This document shows, one piece after another, positions 51,069 through 59,599 of a DNA stretch of 64,000 nt. The DNA lies in the NCBI RefSeq assembly GCF_028826105.1, contig NZ_JAQGPL010000001.1, positions 2,320,501-2,384,500 of the forward strand, read 5' to 3'. Within the stretch, counting starts at the first letter, position 1. Each line of letters opens with the position of its first letter. Source of the DNA: Paenibacillus humicola (GTDB taxonomy: Bacteria; Bacillota; Bacilli; Paenibacillales; Paenibacillaceae). The notes beneath the pieces are model-generated. The model was given only the letters and a program-made list of their open reading frames with translations, made no database searches and had not been told where the DNA came from. A program made the translations under genes and the position numbers.

Positions 51069-51980
51069 TTAATACAGGCTGCGCCACAAATAAAAGGTCG
51101 CATACGCCTCCCAGCCTTTCCAGCCGGCGGCAAGGGCACGGATTTCGGCAACCGTCGGTTTGGCGTCCGTACCGAGCGACGCTTTGATTGCGTTATGCAG
51201 ACCGACGTCGTCAATCGGAAAAGCCGCCGGATGCCGCAGGCAGCGCATCAGCACGTAGTTGGCCGTCCAAGGGCCGATGCCGCGAATGCCGACAAGCCGT
51301 TTCTCGGCCAGATCCAGGCTTTCCGCTTCCAGCAGATCGGCTTTGGTCAAGCTTCCGTCAGCAATCAGCTGCGCGGTTCCGATTAAATATTCGGCTTTCC
51401 TCGACGTGATCTGAAGCCGCGTCAGCTCCCGCGGATCGAGCGCCGCTATCCGCTCCGGCTTCGGAAAGAGCCGGTACGATCGCTCCTCCCAGACGGCCTC
51501 GGAACCGAACGTCTCCACGAAACGTTTCTTGAGCGTATAAGCAAAAGCAAGATTGATTTGCTGCCCGAGTATGCCCCAGCACAGCGCTTCGAATAGATCG
51601 GGAATGCCGATGTTGCGCAGGCCGCGAAAACGCTCCGCGAGCGGCTTCAGCAGCGGGTCCTCTGCAGCAAGGCCGTAAAACGGGCCGAGGTCGGTATCCA
51701 TATCGAACCATTCCGTCAGATACAGCTCCACCGCCTGCTTCGTCTGCGTATCCACCGGACCGTCGGCGGCCAGGATGCGGATCGCCAGTCCGCCTTCCGG
51801 AGCAGGGCGGATATGGGCCAGCACGGCTCCCTCGCAGCGTTCGATCAGCTTGTAAATGCCGCTTTCGTCAATATGGTACAGGCATTCGTCGGGGGAACGG
51901 GACAGATATGCCGCCGTTTCCGCATAACTGAACGGATCGGGGACCGGCATCGTCCAAGCGAATTGTCGTTCGGTGAGCAT
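51069..51980 (-). CDS. alkA: DNA-3-methyladenine glycosylase II
   Basis: A 303-residue DNA glycosylase for alkylated bases. The helix-hairpin-helix is RLVGIRGIGPWTANYVLMRC, followed by the catalytic aspartate in PAAFPIDDVGL. The N-terminal domain (FAWTMPVPDPFSYAETAAYL) is AlkA-like. The ATG at 51980 has AGGAGG six nt upstream; an upstream methionine at 52004 has no site. It is divergent from adaA, as in B. subtilis, where both belong to the adaptive response to alkylation. The intergenic region probably holds the Ada-dependent promoters. Confidence 0.93.
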   Translation of the reverse strand: MLTERQFAWTMPVPDPFSYAETAAYLSRSPDECLYHIDESGIYKLIERCEGAVLAHIRPAPEGGLAIRILAADGPVDTQTKQAVELYLTEWFDMDTDLGPFYGLAAEDPLLKPLAERFRGLRNIGIPDLFEALCWGILGQQINLAFAYTLKKRFVETFGSEAVWEERSYRLFPKPERIAALDPRELTRLQITSRKAEYLIGTAQLIADGSLTKADLLEAESLDLAEKRLVGIRGIGPWTANYVLMRCLRHPAAFPIDDVGLHNAIKASLGTDAKPTVAEIRALAAGWKGWEAYATFYLWRSLY

Positions 51981-52143
51981 CGGGCGCCTCCTGACCAAGC
52001 ACAATCGTTTATTCTAGTTGTACCATAAAACGGCCGCCGGCGCTTTGGCAATCTTGCTATTCCATTTTATAATCCTGCCAATCGACTTCGATTGCCTTAC
52101 GATTAGGCTGCCGGAGAGGTATACTGACGTTGGAGGTGGGAAG

Positions 52144-52713
52144 ATGAACGGAACGAAACCGACCGACGAACAGTGGCAGGCCGTTGTCCGGAACGATGCG
52201 GCGTTCGACGGGACTTTTTATTACGCGGTCAAAACAACCGGCGTGTTCTGCAGACCTTCTTGCAAATCGAAACCGCCGCTAAGAGCGAACGTCATCATTT
52301 TTTCCGATGCGGAGCAGGCGCTTTTGGCGCGTTTCCGCCCCTGCAAGCGGTGCCGACCGTCGGACCCGCTGAGCCCGGATGAAGCGTGGACGGAGCGCAT
52401 CGCAGGCTGGATCGACAGCCGGTACGGGGAACCTCTCTCGCTCGGCGCGCTGGCCGAATTGTTCCACGGCAGCCCTTTTCACCTGCAGCGGACGTTCAAA
52501 CGGATAAAAGGAACGACGCCGGCCGTTTATATGCAGCGCGTCCGTATCGAGAGAGCCAAAGAAACGCTTGCGGCCTCGGATAAACCGGTCTCGGCGGTCG
52601 CCGCCGAGGTAGGCATACCGAACGCCGCACACTTTGCGACCTTGTTTCAGAAGCAGACGGGCATGACTCCGACCGCATTCCGCAGCGCCTGCCGGACGGA
52701 TCGCACGCAGTAA
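52144..52713 (+). CDS. adaA: AdaA-type methylphosphotriester-sensing activator
   Basis: A 189-residue regulator with an N-terminal Ada zinc domain, with cysteines in VFCRPSCKSKPP and RPCKRCRPSD forming the tetra-Cys site, one of which accepts a methyl group from DNA methylphosphotriesters. A C-terminal AraC-type pair of helix-turn-helix motifs follows (GSPFHLQRTFKRIKGTTP, AAEVGIPNAAHFATLFQKQ). After methylation it activates the adaptive response, likely alkA across the divergent promoter. The usual partner adaB (O6-methylguanine methyltransferase) is not adjacent. GGAGGTGG precedes ATG 52144. Confidence 0.93.
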   Translation: MNGTKPTDEQWQAVVRNDAAFDGTFYYAVKTTGVFCRPSCKSKPPLRANVIIFSDAEQALLARFRPCKRCRPSDPLSPDEAWTERIAGWIDSRYGEPLSLGALAELFHGSPFHLQRTFKRIKGTTPAVYMQRVRIERAKETLAASDKPVSAVAAEVGIPNAAHFATLFQKQTGMTPTAFRSACRTDRTQ

Positions 52714-52798
52714 ATCGGCTTTTTAATGGAAAAACGTAACATTACAGGAAGATAAAGCGTCTATTCTATCGGTTTCCATTCAATAGGAGGTCGATAGC

Positions 52799-54235
52799 AT
52801 GCATGGCTCGATAAAAAAATTTACTCGTTTCGCTGCAGCAGCGGCAGCGGCGGTATTGTTTGCCCTTCCTGCGCAGGCGGAAGGGCATTCGCCGCCGCAA
52901 GCTTTTTCATCCGCCCCTTACGCTTTTATCGGCGTTGAAGCCGGTGAATTCCATTCCGTGGCTGTTCGCAAGGACGGATCGGTCTGGACGTGGGGACGGA
53001 ATCTGTTCGGCGAGCTCGGCACACAAGAGCATCCGACCGTCGGCGTCGTAGAAGCGCCGGTTCGGCTCACGGGGCTGTCGCATATCGTGTCCGTCGCGGA
53101 TCAGCTTGCGGTCAAATCCGACGGAACGGTATGGGAATGGGGGGGCTCCGCCGGTCTGCCCAGGCAGATTCCGGGTTTAAAGGATGTCCGGTCCGTCATG
53201 CTGACGGCCGGCGCCGGATACGCGCTGCAGAAGGACGGCGGGATTGTTACTTGGGCGATCGGCGGCGATTCTGGCGGACGAAATCTGAAGCACGTACCGA
53301 TTAAACCTGCGGCTGCAATTGCCGGAGCAAACATAAGCGGAATCGCTTATGCGGTCACTTCCGGCGGTGAAGTATGGTGGTGGCAAACGGCTATCAATGC
53401 CGATTCGGGCGCCGTCATGATTTCGAGGCCGTCCAAAGTCGCGGGACTGCCGGCGATGAAGCGGGTTTCCGCTTTCGATGAGCAGGCTTACGGTGTCGAC
53501 CGGTTGGGCCGGGCATGGAGCTGGAAGCTGGCGAGCGTGTACAAGCCGGGAATCAATGCCCGTTACGAAACGGTCGCGGGCCGGCCTTCATTATTTCATC
53601 CCGAGCTGAAAATAGCCGATATCAGCGCCGGAAACGGCTGCGTGCTGCTGCTGACGGTATCCGGGGACGTTTATGCGTACGGCCGAACGGCGAACGGGAA
53701 GAGCGGGAAAATAAGCAATCTCTCCGGTATTCGGGCGATTGCCGCCGGCTGGCATCATAATTTGGCGATCGACGGGCAGGGCCGGATATGGGGCTGGGGC
53801 GGCGACCGGTGGTACGAAGCCGGAGCCGATCCGACTTCCCCCGTCGACGGAATGGTGTACCGGCCGATACGCGCCAGCCGGGCGGTCACGGTAATTGTCA
53901 ACGGCGCGCTGCTCGATACCGCTTTCCCGGCGATGATTTCCGGCGGTGCCGTTCAGGTTCCCGCGAGGGCGGCGGCCAAATCCTTGGGCATGACCTTCGG
54001 CGTCCGGACCGGCCCGGACGGGACGATGACGTATACCTTGAAGAACGGCGACCGTACGGCTGCGTTCAAGCTGGGCGACCGGAGCGTCCTCATCGGCGGC
54101 ACGACCGTCCAAATTCCGAACGCGGCCAAAGCGATGCCGGGAGCGACCCTGGTTTCGGCGGACGTCCTGAGGCAGCTCGGCTTTAGCGTGAACTGGGACC
54201 AGTCGTCCGCCACGCTCGCCATAACGAACCCGTAA
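52799..54235 (+). CDS. Secreted RCC1-repeat protein with copper-amine-oxidase-N domain
   Basis: A 478-residue exported protein. A signal peptide of about 28 residues (IKKFTRFAAAAAAAVLFALP then AQA) leads into RCC1-type beta-propeller repeats: VAVRKDGSVWTWGRNLFGELG-like units, LAVKSDGTVWEWGG and LAIDGQGRIWGWGGD. The last 110 residues form a copper-amine-oxidase-N-like substrate-binding/stalk domain (VIVNGALLDTAFPAMISGGA, VPARAAAKSLGMTFGV, LRQLGFSVNWD). Such proteins are common at the surface of Paenibacillus; function and ligands are unknown. AGGAGG precedes ATG. Confidence 0.88.
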   Translation: MHGSIKKFTRFAAAAAAAVLFALPAQAEGHSPPQAFSSAPYAFIGVEAGEFHSVAVRKDGSVWTWGRNLFGELGTQEHPTVGVVEAPVRLTGLSHIVSVADQLAVKSDGTVWEWGGSAGLPRQIPGLKDVRSVMLTAGAGYALQKDGGIVTWAIGGDSGGRNLKHVPIKPAAAIAGANISGIAYAVTSGGEVWWWQTAINADSGAVMISRPSKVAGLPAMKRVSAFDEQAYGVDRLGRAWSWKLASVYKPGINARYETVAGRPSLFHPELKIADISAGNGCVLLLTVSGDVYAYGRTANGKSGKISNLSGIRAIAAGWHHNLAIDGQGRIWGWGGDRWYEAGADPTSPVDGMVYRPIRASRAVTVIVNGALLDTAFPAMISGGAVQVPARAAAKSLGMTFGVRTGPDGTMTYTLKNGDRTAAFKLGDRSVLIGGTTVQIPNAAKAMPGATLVSADVLRQLGFSVNWDQSSATLAITNP

Positions 54236-54317
54236 TCTGGTTCGACGGGTTAATTTCAGGCCCTAGAAGCCATATTAAAGCCGAGCTTCAATATCATGCG
54301 ACGAAGTAGGTGGACAT

Positions 54318-54692
54318 ATGGCGGACAGAAATATCCTGGCCTTTTTTGACCGTCCGGAGCAGGCGGAAAAGGCATTGTCCGAGCTGAAGCAGCTTGCGCT
54401 GACGGCCAGCTCGATCGACCGGGTGGACGGTTACCCGGGCGACGGCAGCGACCGGATCATGAACCCGATTACGAGCGATTTTCCGGGTCTCGGCTATTTG
54501 ACGCTCGGAGGCGATTTCGACAGCCGCGACGCGGGCATTTTGGCGGCGGCAAGCGTGAGCGCGAGCGGCATGAGCTCGGGCGGCGAGGACAACGAAGTCA
54601 GAGGCAAAAACATAGTTCTGACGGCCGTCGTGAATGAAAAAGACTACGAGCAGGCGATGCGGATCGTCGAACGAAACGGCGCGCTCGTCTGA
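54318..54692 (+). CDS. Small stress-protein-like protein of unknown function
   Basis: A 124-residue cytosolic acidic protein. It starts ADRNILAFFDRPEQAEKALS and ends NIVLTAVVNEKDYEQAMRIVE, a pattern of two helix-strand units resembling the general stress protein 17M/YflT-like domain (residue spacing and the AEKALSEL-type helix), but this likeness is weak. No signal or membrane segment is seen. AGGTGG is close upstream of ATG 54318. It lies between the RCC1 protein gene and a small transpeptidase gene, with no obvious operon relation. Confidence 0.65.
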   Translation: MADRNILAFFDRPEQAEKALSELKQLALTASSIDRVDGYPGDGSDRIMNPITSDFPGLGYLTLGGDFDSRDAGILAAASVSASGMSSGGEDNEVRGKNIVLTAVVNEKDYEQAMRIVERNGALV

Positions 54693-54881
54693 ACCGAAAA
54701 GCGGCCGGTCCGGCAAACGGGCCGGCTGTTTTCCCGCGTTCCGGCGACGGCGCTGTCCTTGATCGGCGTTCTTTTATCCGGCATCAGCCATTAACCATCC
54801 ATCCGGCTTATCATTGCGGGGAGCGTCACCGGTTCTGCAGACATACGATAGGATAAACGGATGAGAGGTGACCGGCCGCTT

Positions 54882-55220
54882 ATGCCATCCTATCGGATTA
54901 TCGTCGATTTGTCGGACAGACAGCTTTATTTGCTGGACGGAAACATCGTCGTGCGCGGATTTCCCGTCGGTATCGGCAAAATGGTCACGAAGACGCCGAA
55001 AGGCGAGTTTACGATCATCAATAAACAGGCCAATCCGGGCGGCCCTTACGGGGCATTCTGGATGGGACTTTCGAAGCCGCATTACGGGATTCACGGGACG
55101 AACGATCCCGCCTCGATCGGAAGAGAGGTTTCACACGGCTGCATCCGTATGTATAACGCCGATGTCGTCGCTTTATCGCAGCTCGTGCCGATTCATACCC
55201 GCGTGACGATCCGTCCCTAG
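54882..55220 (+). CDS. Minimal L,D-transpeptidase (YkuD domain)
   Basis: A 112-residue protein consisting only of the YkuD catalytic domain. The signature [20 protein letters not shown] has the conserved His near the start and the catalytic Cys at the end (about residues 73-92). It begins with the strand [18 protein letters not shown]. There is no signal peptide, LysM or membrane segment, unlike B. subtilis YkuD (164 residues, LysM), so its site of action is unclear. The family makes 3-3 peptidoglycan cross-links or links proteins to the wall. ATG 54882 is preferred over 54861 because GAGAGGTGA precedes it. It is separated by 100 nt from the LTA synthase-like gene. Confidence 0.88.
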   Translation: MPSYRIIVDLSDRQLYLLDGNIVVRGFPVGIGKMVTKTPKGEFTIINKQANPGGPYGAFWMGLSKPHYGIHGTNDPASIGREVSHGCIRMYNADVVALSQLVPIHTRVTIRP

Positions 55221-55289
55221 CTTCCCAATGCACGAACTTTCCAAGCGCGGGCTCCCGGCCGCGCGCTTTTCTATCCCGGCTGATTCGTC

Positions 55290-55295
55290 TATAAT
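55290..55295 (+). promoter_or_regulatory. -10 box before the LTA synthase-like gene
   Basis: A perfect TATAAT with a weak -35. A start at about 55302 supports translation from 55321 or 55327 and argues against the longer frame from 55228. Confidence 0.55.
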
Positions 55296-55320
55296 AGATA
55301 GGATTATGCATCGGGAGTTG

Positions 55321-57201
55321 ATGGATGTGCCCTTCTTGCATCGTTTGCGCGCGGTGCTTTCGAAACCGTTCCTGTTCTTTACGCTCATTATGGCGGTTAA
55401 ACTGGCTGTCGTGTGGAGCGTCGTCTTTCACGGCAGCGGAAGCAGTCTGTGGCTGATGCTGGCGACGGGGATCCCGTCCGTCTGGTTCCTATTCTGCCTT
55501 GTGGAGCTGGCGTTATACCGCCGCAAGCTGGGCGCCTATCTGGTATTCGATCTTATTTTGACCGGCATTTATTTTGCCGTCATCATGTATTACAAATATT
55601 TCGGCGTCATCGTTACCTTCCACGAGCTGCGGCAGGTCAATCAAGTGTCGGATGTGAACAGCAGCGTCATTTCGCTGCTTGCGCCGTACTATCTGTTCAT
55701 CTTCACCGATATCGTCGTGTTGGGCGGACTGCTGCTGTTCCGCCGGAAAGCGAGAGCCTGGGGGCGGCGGATTGCCGTCCGCGGACGGCGAAGCTGGGCC
55801 GGAGCCGGCACGGCGGTTTCGCTCGCCGCCTGTATCGGCAGCATCGTTCCGCATATGGACAGCATGAATGAATTTATGCAGGCGCAGGGAATGGGCATTT
55901 TAAATTATGAGGTGTATGTCGCCTTCGCGAAGCCGACCATGCCTGCGTTCAACTCCGTTGACGTGACGCAGGAGAAGATCGACCGGGCTAAAGGCGTCGC
56001 GCAGCCGGCGAAGCCCGCATTATGGCAGGCCGCGCAGGGCAAAAATCTTATTATCATACAGCTTGAAGCGTTTCAAAATTTTCTGATCGGTCTGAAAATC
56101 GACGGCAAGGAAATAACGCCGAACATGAATGCGCTCGCGGACAGAAGTTATTATTTTCCTCATTTCTTCCAGCAGGTCGGTCCGGGAAATACGTCGGACG
56201 CCGAGTTTGTCGTCAATACTTCTCTGTATATTCCGCCGAACGGCGCCGCCGCGGAAATCTACGCCGACAAGGCGCTGCCGAGCATGCCGAAGCGGCTTGC
56301 CGCCGCCGGCTACGATACGGCGACGTTTCACACGAACGACGTCAGCTTCTGGAACCGTGACCAGCTGTACCAGGCGCTCGGTTGGGGCACGTATTACGAC
56401 CACGGCTTTTTCGGCGATGAGGACCCGGTCATGTTCGCTGCGTCGGACGAGGTGCTGTACGACAAGACGGCCGCCAAGCTGGCGGAGATGGACCGAAGCG
56501 GGAAGCCTTTTTACGCACAGGTGATCTCCATGTCCGGACACCACCCGTTCGGCATTCCGGAGCGCAAGGTAAGGATCGGGCTGCCGGAGCAATACAGGGA
56601 CACGATGGTCGGGGATTATCTGGAGGCGCAAAATTACGCGGATTTTGCTCTGGGACAGTTCATTGCGAAGCTGAAAGCAAGCGGCGTTTGGGAGAACAGC
56701 GTGGTCGTCCTGTACGGCGATCACCAGGGCTTGCCCATCTATTCGCTGAACAGCAGGGAACGGGAGCTGATGAACGGCTTCTATAAACGCGAATACGGCG
56801 TCACCGATATGATGAATATCCCGCTGATCGTATCCGTTCCGGGCAAAGACGGACAGCAGATGGAGCAGATCGGCGGCCAATCGGATATTTTTCCGACGGC
56901 GGCGAATTTGCTCGGGATATCGCTGAACGATCAGCTGCATTTCGGGCAGGATTTGTTCAACCAGACGGTCAATTTCCTCCCGCAGCGTTATTATTTGCCG
57001 TCCGGGTCGCTTATTACCGGTCAAGGGGCTTTCGTGCCCGGCACGGGCTACGAAGACGGAACCGTTTATCCGTTGAACGGCGGAGCCGCGTCCGCCGGGG
57101 CCGTCACCCGGGACGAGTTCGAGCGGGCGTACGAGCTGATCGGCATGTCCGATTCTTATGCCGCCTCATTACCCGAAAGGAAATCGGCGATTAAGGGCTG
57201 A
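55321..57201 (+). CDS. Lipoteichoic acid synthase-like membrane sulfatase
   Basis: A 626-residue membrane protein. Five N-terminal membrane helices (about residues 12-190; PFLFFTLIMAVKLAVVWSVVF first) precede an extracellular sulfatase-fold domain with the catalytic threonine in GPGNTSDAEFVVNTSL, EAFQNFLIGLKI near the metal site, MSGHHPFGIP and LYGDHQGLP. The LtaS family polymerises or primes polyglycerol phosphate on the outer face of the membrane. The GTG at 55327 is an alternative start. A C-terminal domain with low-complexity GGAASAGAVTRDE ends it. It sits beside a transpeptidase gene, in an envelope-related stretch. Confidence 0.9.
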   Translation: MDVPFLHRLRAVLSKPFLFFTLIMAVKLAVVWSVVFHGSGSSLWLMLATGIPSVWFLFCLVELALYRRKLGAYLVFDLILTGIYFAVIMYYKYFGVIVTFHELRQVNQVSDVNSSVISLLAPYYLFIFTDIVVLGGLLLFRRKARAWGRRIAVRGRRSWAGAGTAVSLAACIGSIVPHMDSMNEFMQAQGMGILNYEVYVAFAKPTMPAFNSVDVTQEKIDRAKGVAQPAKPALWQAAQGKNLIIIQLEAFQNFLIGLKIDGKEITPNMNALADRSYYFPHFFQQVGPGNTSDAEFVVNTSLYIPPNGAAAEIYADKALPSMPKRLAAAGYDTATFHTNDVSFWNRDQLYQALGWGTYYDHGFFGDEDPVMFAASDEVLYDKTAAKLAEMDRSGKPFYAQVISMSGHHPFGIPERKVRIGLPEQYRDTMVGDYLEAQNYADFALGQFIAKLKASGVWENSVVVLYGDHQGLPIYSLNSRERELMNGFYKREYGVTDMMNIPLIVSVPGKDGQQMEQIGGQSDIFPTAANLLGISLNDQLHFGQDLFNQTVNFLPQRYYLPSGSLITGQGAFVPGTGYEDGTVYPLNGGAASAGAVTRDEFERAYELIGMSDSYAASLPERKSAIKG

Positions 57202-57208
57202 AGCGAAG

Positions 57209-57757
57209 ATGGATATCGTCATTTTGGAGCAGTTGGACGAAACGTACTGGCCGGCGGCTGCGCAGCTGTACGACGAGGCGTTTCCGAAGGAAGGCCGGAA
57301 AAGCGAGGCGATTATCCGCGCCATGTTTACGAAAGGAATGTGCCGGCTTTACGTCGGGCTGTCCGGCGGGGAGACCGTCGCCATGGCGATTGCCGGCGAG
57401 ACGGAGGAGGGGCGGATGCTCCTGATCGACTATCTTGCCGTCCGGGAAAAGCGGCGGAGCACCGGCATCGGCGCCGAATTCGTTCGGCGGATCGCCGATT
57501 GGGCGAGACGTTCGCAGCGGCTCCGCGGCATCTTAATCGAAGTCGAGTGCGAGCCGGGCGAGACGAACGAGCGGCGGATCCGCTTCTGGCAAAAATGCGG
57601 CTTTGCGCTGACCGGTTACGTTCACCGCTACATTTGGGTTCCCGAGCGTTACCGGGCGATGACGCTTTCGTTTGATCCCGGGAACCCGCTGCCTGCGGAC
57701 GGCGAAGAGCTGTTTCGGCACATTGCGGCGTTTCATGCACGGGCTTACCGCAAATAG
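57209..57757 (+). CDS. GNAT-family acetyltransferase
   Basis: A 182-residue N-acetyltransferase. The core has LLIDYLAVREKRRSTGIGAEFVRRI, with the acetyl-CoA loop RRSTGIGAEFV, and RGILIEVECEPGETNERRIRFWQKCGF with the C-terminal strand and helix. The C-terminal extension (FRHIAAFHARAYRK) is short. It follows the LTA synthase-like gene by 7 nt and is probably translated with it. No strong ribosome site is visible before ATG 57209. The acyl acceptor is unknown. Confidence 0.85.
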   Translation: MDIVILEQLDETYWPAAAQLYDEAFPKEGRKSEAIIRAMFTKGMCRLYVGLSGGETVAMAIAGETEEGRMLLIDYLAVREKRRSTGIGAEFVRRIADWARRSQRLRGILIEVECEPGETNERRIRFWQKCGFALTGYVHRYIWVPERYRAMTLSFDPGNPLPADGEELFRHIAAFHARAYRK

Positions 57758-58017
57758 CCGTCCGGCGAAACGGCCCCACCGGCGTCCTCCGCTTCCGGGA
57801 GAACCGGCCCCAAGCCGATGGCCGCAGCCGGCGCCGTCAGGCCGATTTCCAAATTCGGATCGACCTGAAAGGAAGAGCCGATAAACGTACAGCGGTCGAA
57901 ATCGAAATCGGGCGAAGTGATCAGGATCGTGCAATCGGTAAACGAGCACCCGATATAATGGTTGCCTTCAAATACGACCGTTTCGTTAAGGAATTCTTCG
58001 TTCATGACAACATTCAT
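57745..58017 (-). CDS. Small protein with pentapeptide-like start, unknown function
   Basis: A 90-residue protein. Its first part, NVVMNEEFLNETVVFEGNHY, and following IGCSFTDCTILITSPDFDFD resemble short right-handed beta-helix (pentapeptide-like) sequence with alternating hydrophobic residues. The rest is Ala/Pro-rich. GGAG lies 8 nt upstream of ATG 58017 on the minus strand; a longer frame to 58125 has no site. It overlaps the C-terminus of the convergent GNAT gene by 13 nt. The function was not recognised. Confidence 0.6.
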   Translation of the reverse strand: MNVVMNEEFLNETVVFEGNHYIGCSFTDCTILITSPDFDFDRCTFIGSSFQVDPNLEIGLTAPAAAIGLGPVLPEAEDAGGAVSPDGYLR

Positions 58018-58121
58018 CGCATTCACTCCAATTCTTAGATAGGATTTCACTATCGTAACAGATTCAATCTGCGATGTTTGTCGCAAATTGCGCCGACGGA
58101 AAACGAATTTTTGAAAAGGCA

Positions 58122-58177
58122 GCAAAGCCGCGCAGGCTTCGGGACTCTCACCCGAGCCGTCATCTGCGCGGCTTTGC
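58122..58177 (-). terminator. Long hairpin, likely terminator on the minus strand
   Basis: GCAAAGCCGCGCAG (58122-58135) pairs perfectly with CTGCGCGGCTTTGC (58164-58177), with an inner CTTCGGG/CCCGAG hairpin. A short T-run follows on the minus strand. Confidence 0.7.
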
Positions 58178-58233
58178 TCTCATTATATGCAGCGTCCGGC
58201 TGCGAATTGCCACCGGACAACCCGCGCAGCCGC

Positions 58234-58262
58234 AAAAAAACGGCGGCCGAATCGGCCGGCCG
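58234..58262 (-). terminator. Intrinsic terminator of the Gly/Pro-rich gene
   Basis: On the minus strand a GGCCGA/TCGGCC-based stem with CGGC/GCCG extensions is followed by seven T residues (A7 at 58234-58240 on the plus strand). Confidence 0.8.
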
Positions 58263-58274
58263 CGGCGAGAGGAT

Positions 58275-58865
58275 TTAACACAAGGCGAATACAATTTGAA
58301 AATCGGGCACGATGCACGGATTGAGGAACGGATAGCAGTAACCGATGACGAAGCCGAACAGATTCGTAACCGGGAACATCACGAACACGTTCGAGAATGT
58401 AAAAACGAGCGACCACCGGTTATAGCAGAAGCCGGGCAAAATGCGTTCTTCCGGCTCGCGCTGAACGAACCCCGGGCCAAACTGCGCGAACTGCACGGCC
58501 TGCTGCAGCGATTGCGGTCGCTGCTGAATGAACGACTGCAGAAGACCGGGATTGTTCTGGAGCATGTTGAACAGGAATATCATCTGCTGCGGCGGCTGGC
58601 CGAACGGGCGCTGGAACTGGCCCAAAATGCCGGGAAGGTTGGCCGGCGCCAGCTGCGGCGGTACCCCGCCTGGTTGTCCGGGCAGGAAGCCGCCGCCGCC
58701 GGGAAGTCCTCCGCCGGGAATTCCTCCTCCGCCGGGCAGGAACGGAATTAAGCCGCCCGGCCCCGGCTGGCCGGACAAAGGCAGCGGGCTTTGACCTTGA
58801 ATAGGGAATGCGCGCTCCGGTGAAGGAACGAACACGTATTGAAATTGCTGACAATTGCAGGGCAT
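58275..58865 (-). CDS. Gly/Pro/Gln-rich protein with hydrophobic Cys-containing tail
   Basis: A 196-residue protein without a classic signal peptide. The N-terminus has CNCQQFQYVFVPSPE, then a Gly/Pro-rich stretch (GGGGIPGGGLPGGGGFLPGQ), a Gln/Phe-rich middle (FIQQRPQSLQQAVQF), and a hydrophobic aromatic tail (LVFTFSNVFVMFPVTNLFGF, GYCYPFLNPCIVPDF) with three cysteines. It looks like a spore-coat or surface assembly protein, which is an inference from composition only. AAAGGTG lies 12 nt before the ATG on the minus strand. A strong terminator follows. No family was recognised. Confidence 0.75.
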   Translation of the reverse strand: MPCNCQQFQYVFVPSPERAFPIQGQSPLPLSGQPGPGGLIPFLPGGGGIPGGGLPGGGGFLPGQPGGVPPQLAPANLPGILGQFQRPFGQPPQQMIFLFNMLQNNPGLLQSFIQQRPQSLQQAVQFAQFGPGFVQREPEERILPGFCYNRWSLVFTFSNVFVMFPVTNLFGFVIGYCYPFLNPCIVPDFQIVFALC

Positions 58866-59032
58866 CTCGGTTTACGCACCTTTCGTTGTGTGGTTCGCAT
58901 CGATCCGATAATAGCCTATGCGGCATCCGCCCAACGGTGCATCCAAAACGCGATATCGACAGCCGGGGATGGACGCGAGTATAATGGGCGGTGATGCATG
59001 CAGCTTTTTCGGGGCGAAGGAGGATGCCGGAT

Positions 59033-59599
59033 ATGGAAGTTTATTTTTGTATGACGTGCGGTTCGCCGCTCGAAACGAGACTGGTTGACGGAACGGAGCG
59101 AAGAGCGTGCTCCTCGCCGGACTGCAAGTTCGTTCATTGGGGAAATTACAGTATCGGCGTCGGGGCGCTCGTCATCAAGGACGAGAAAATATTGCTCGTC
59201 AGACGGGCACAGGACCCCGGCAAAGGCTTTTGGACGAACCCCGGCGGATATGTGGAGCAAACCGAGCTGATTCACGAGACGATCCGCCGGGAAGTGATGG
59301 AGGAAGCGGGGGTCGAGGCTGCGGTCAGAAGCGTCATAGCGGTTCGCGATCAGCCTCGCCAGATCCATAACGTGTATATCGCGTTCGCGATGGATTATGT
59401 CGGCGGCGATCCGGTTCCGGACGGGTTTGAGGTGGACCGGGCGGGATTTTTCAGCCTGCGCGAGATGGAAGAAATGAACGTGGCCGGGTTCACGCGCTGG
59501 CTTGTGCATGCCGCGCTGCAGCGGAAGCAGGACGGACTTACGATCGACAAAGAGCCGATCGTGTCTCTTGACGGCTATGGGCTGTACCGCACGGAATGA
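59033..59599 (+). CDS. NUDIX hydrolase with N-terminal zinc ribbon
   Basis: A 188-residue NUDIX enzyme. The N-terminal zinc ribbon has CMTCGSPL and CSSPDCKFVH. The NUDIX box GGYVEQTELIHETIRREVMEE continues AGVE and fits GX5EX7REUXEEXGU. The arrangement resembles NADH pyrophosphatase/ADP-ribose hydrolase homologues (NudC- or YjhB-like), but the substrate cannot be read. AAGGAGG lies nine nt before ATG 59033; ATG 59024 is too close to it. It overlaps the next gene by 4 nt (ATGA), so the two are co-translated. Confidence 0.9.
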   Translation: MEVYFCMTCGSPLETRLVDGTERRACSSPDCKFVHWGNYSIGVGALVIKDEKILLVRRAQDPGKGFWTNPGGYVEQTELIHETIRREVMEEAGVEAAVRSVIAVRDQPRQIHNVYIAFAMDYVGGDPVPDGFEVDRAGFFSLREMEEMNVAGFTRWLVHAALQRKQDGLTIDKEPIVSLDGYGLYRTE

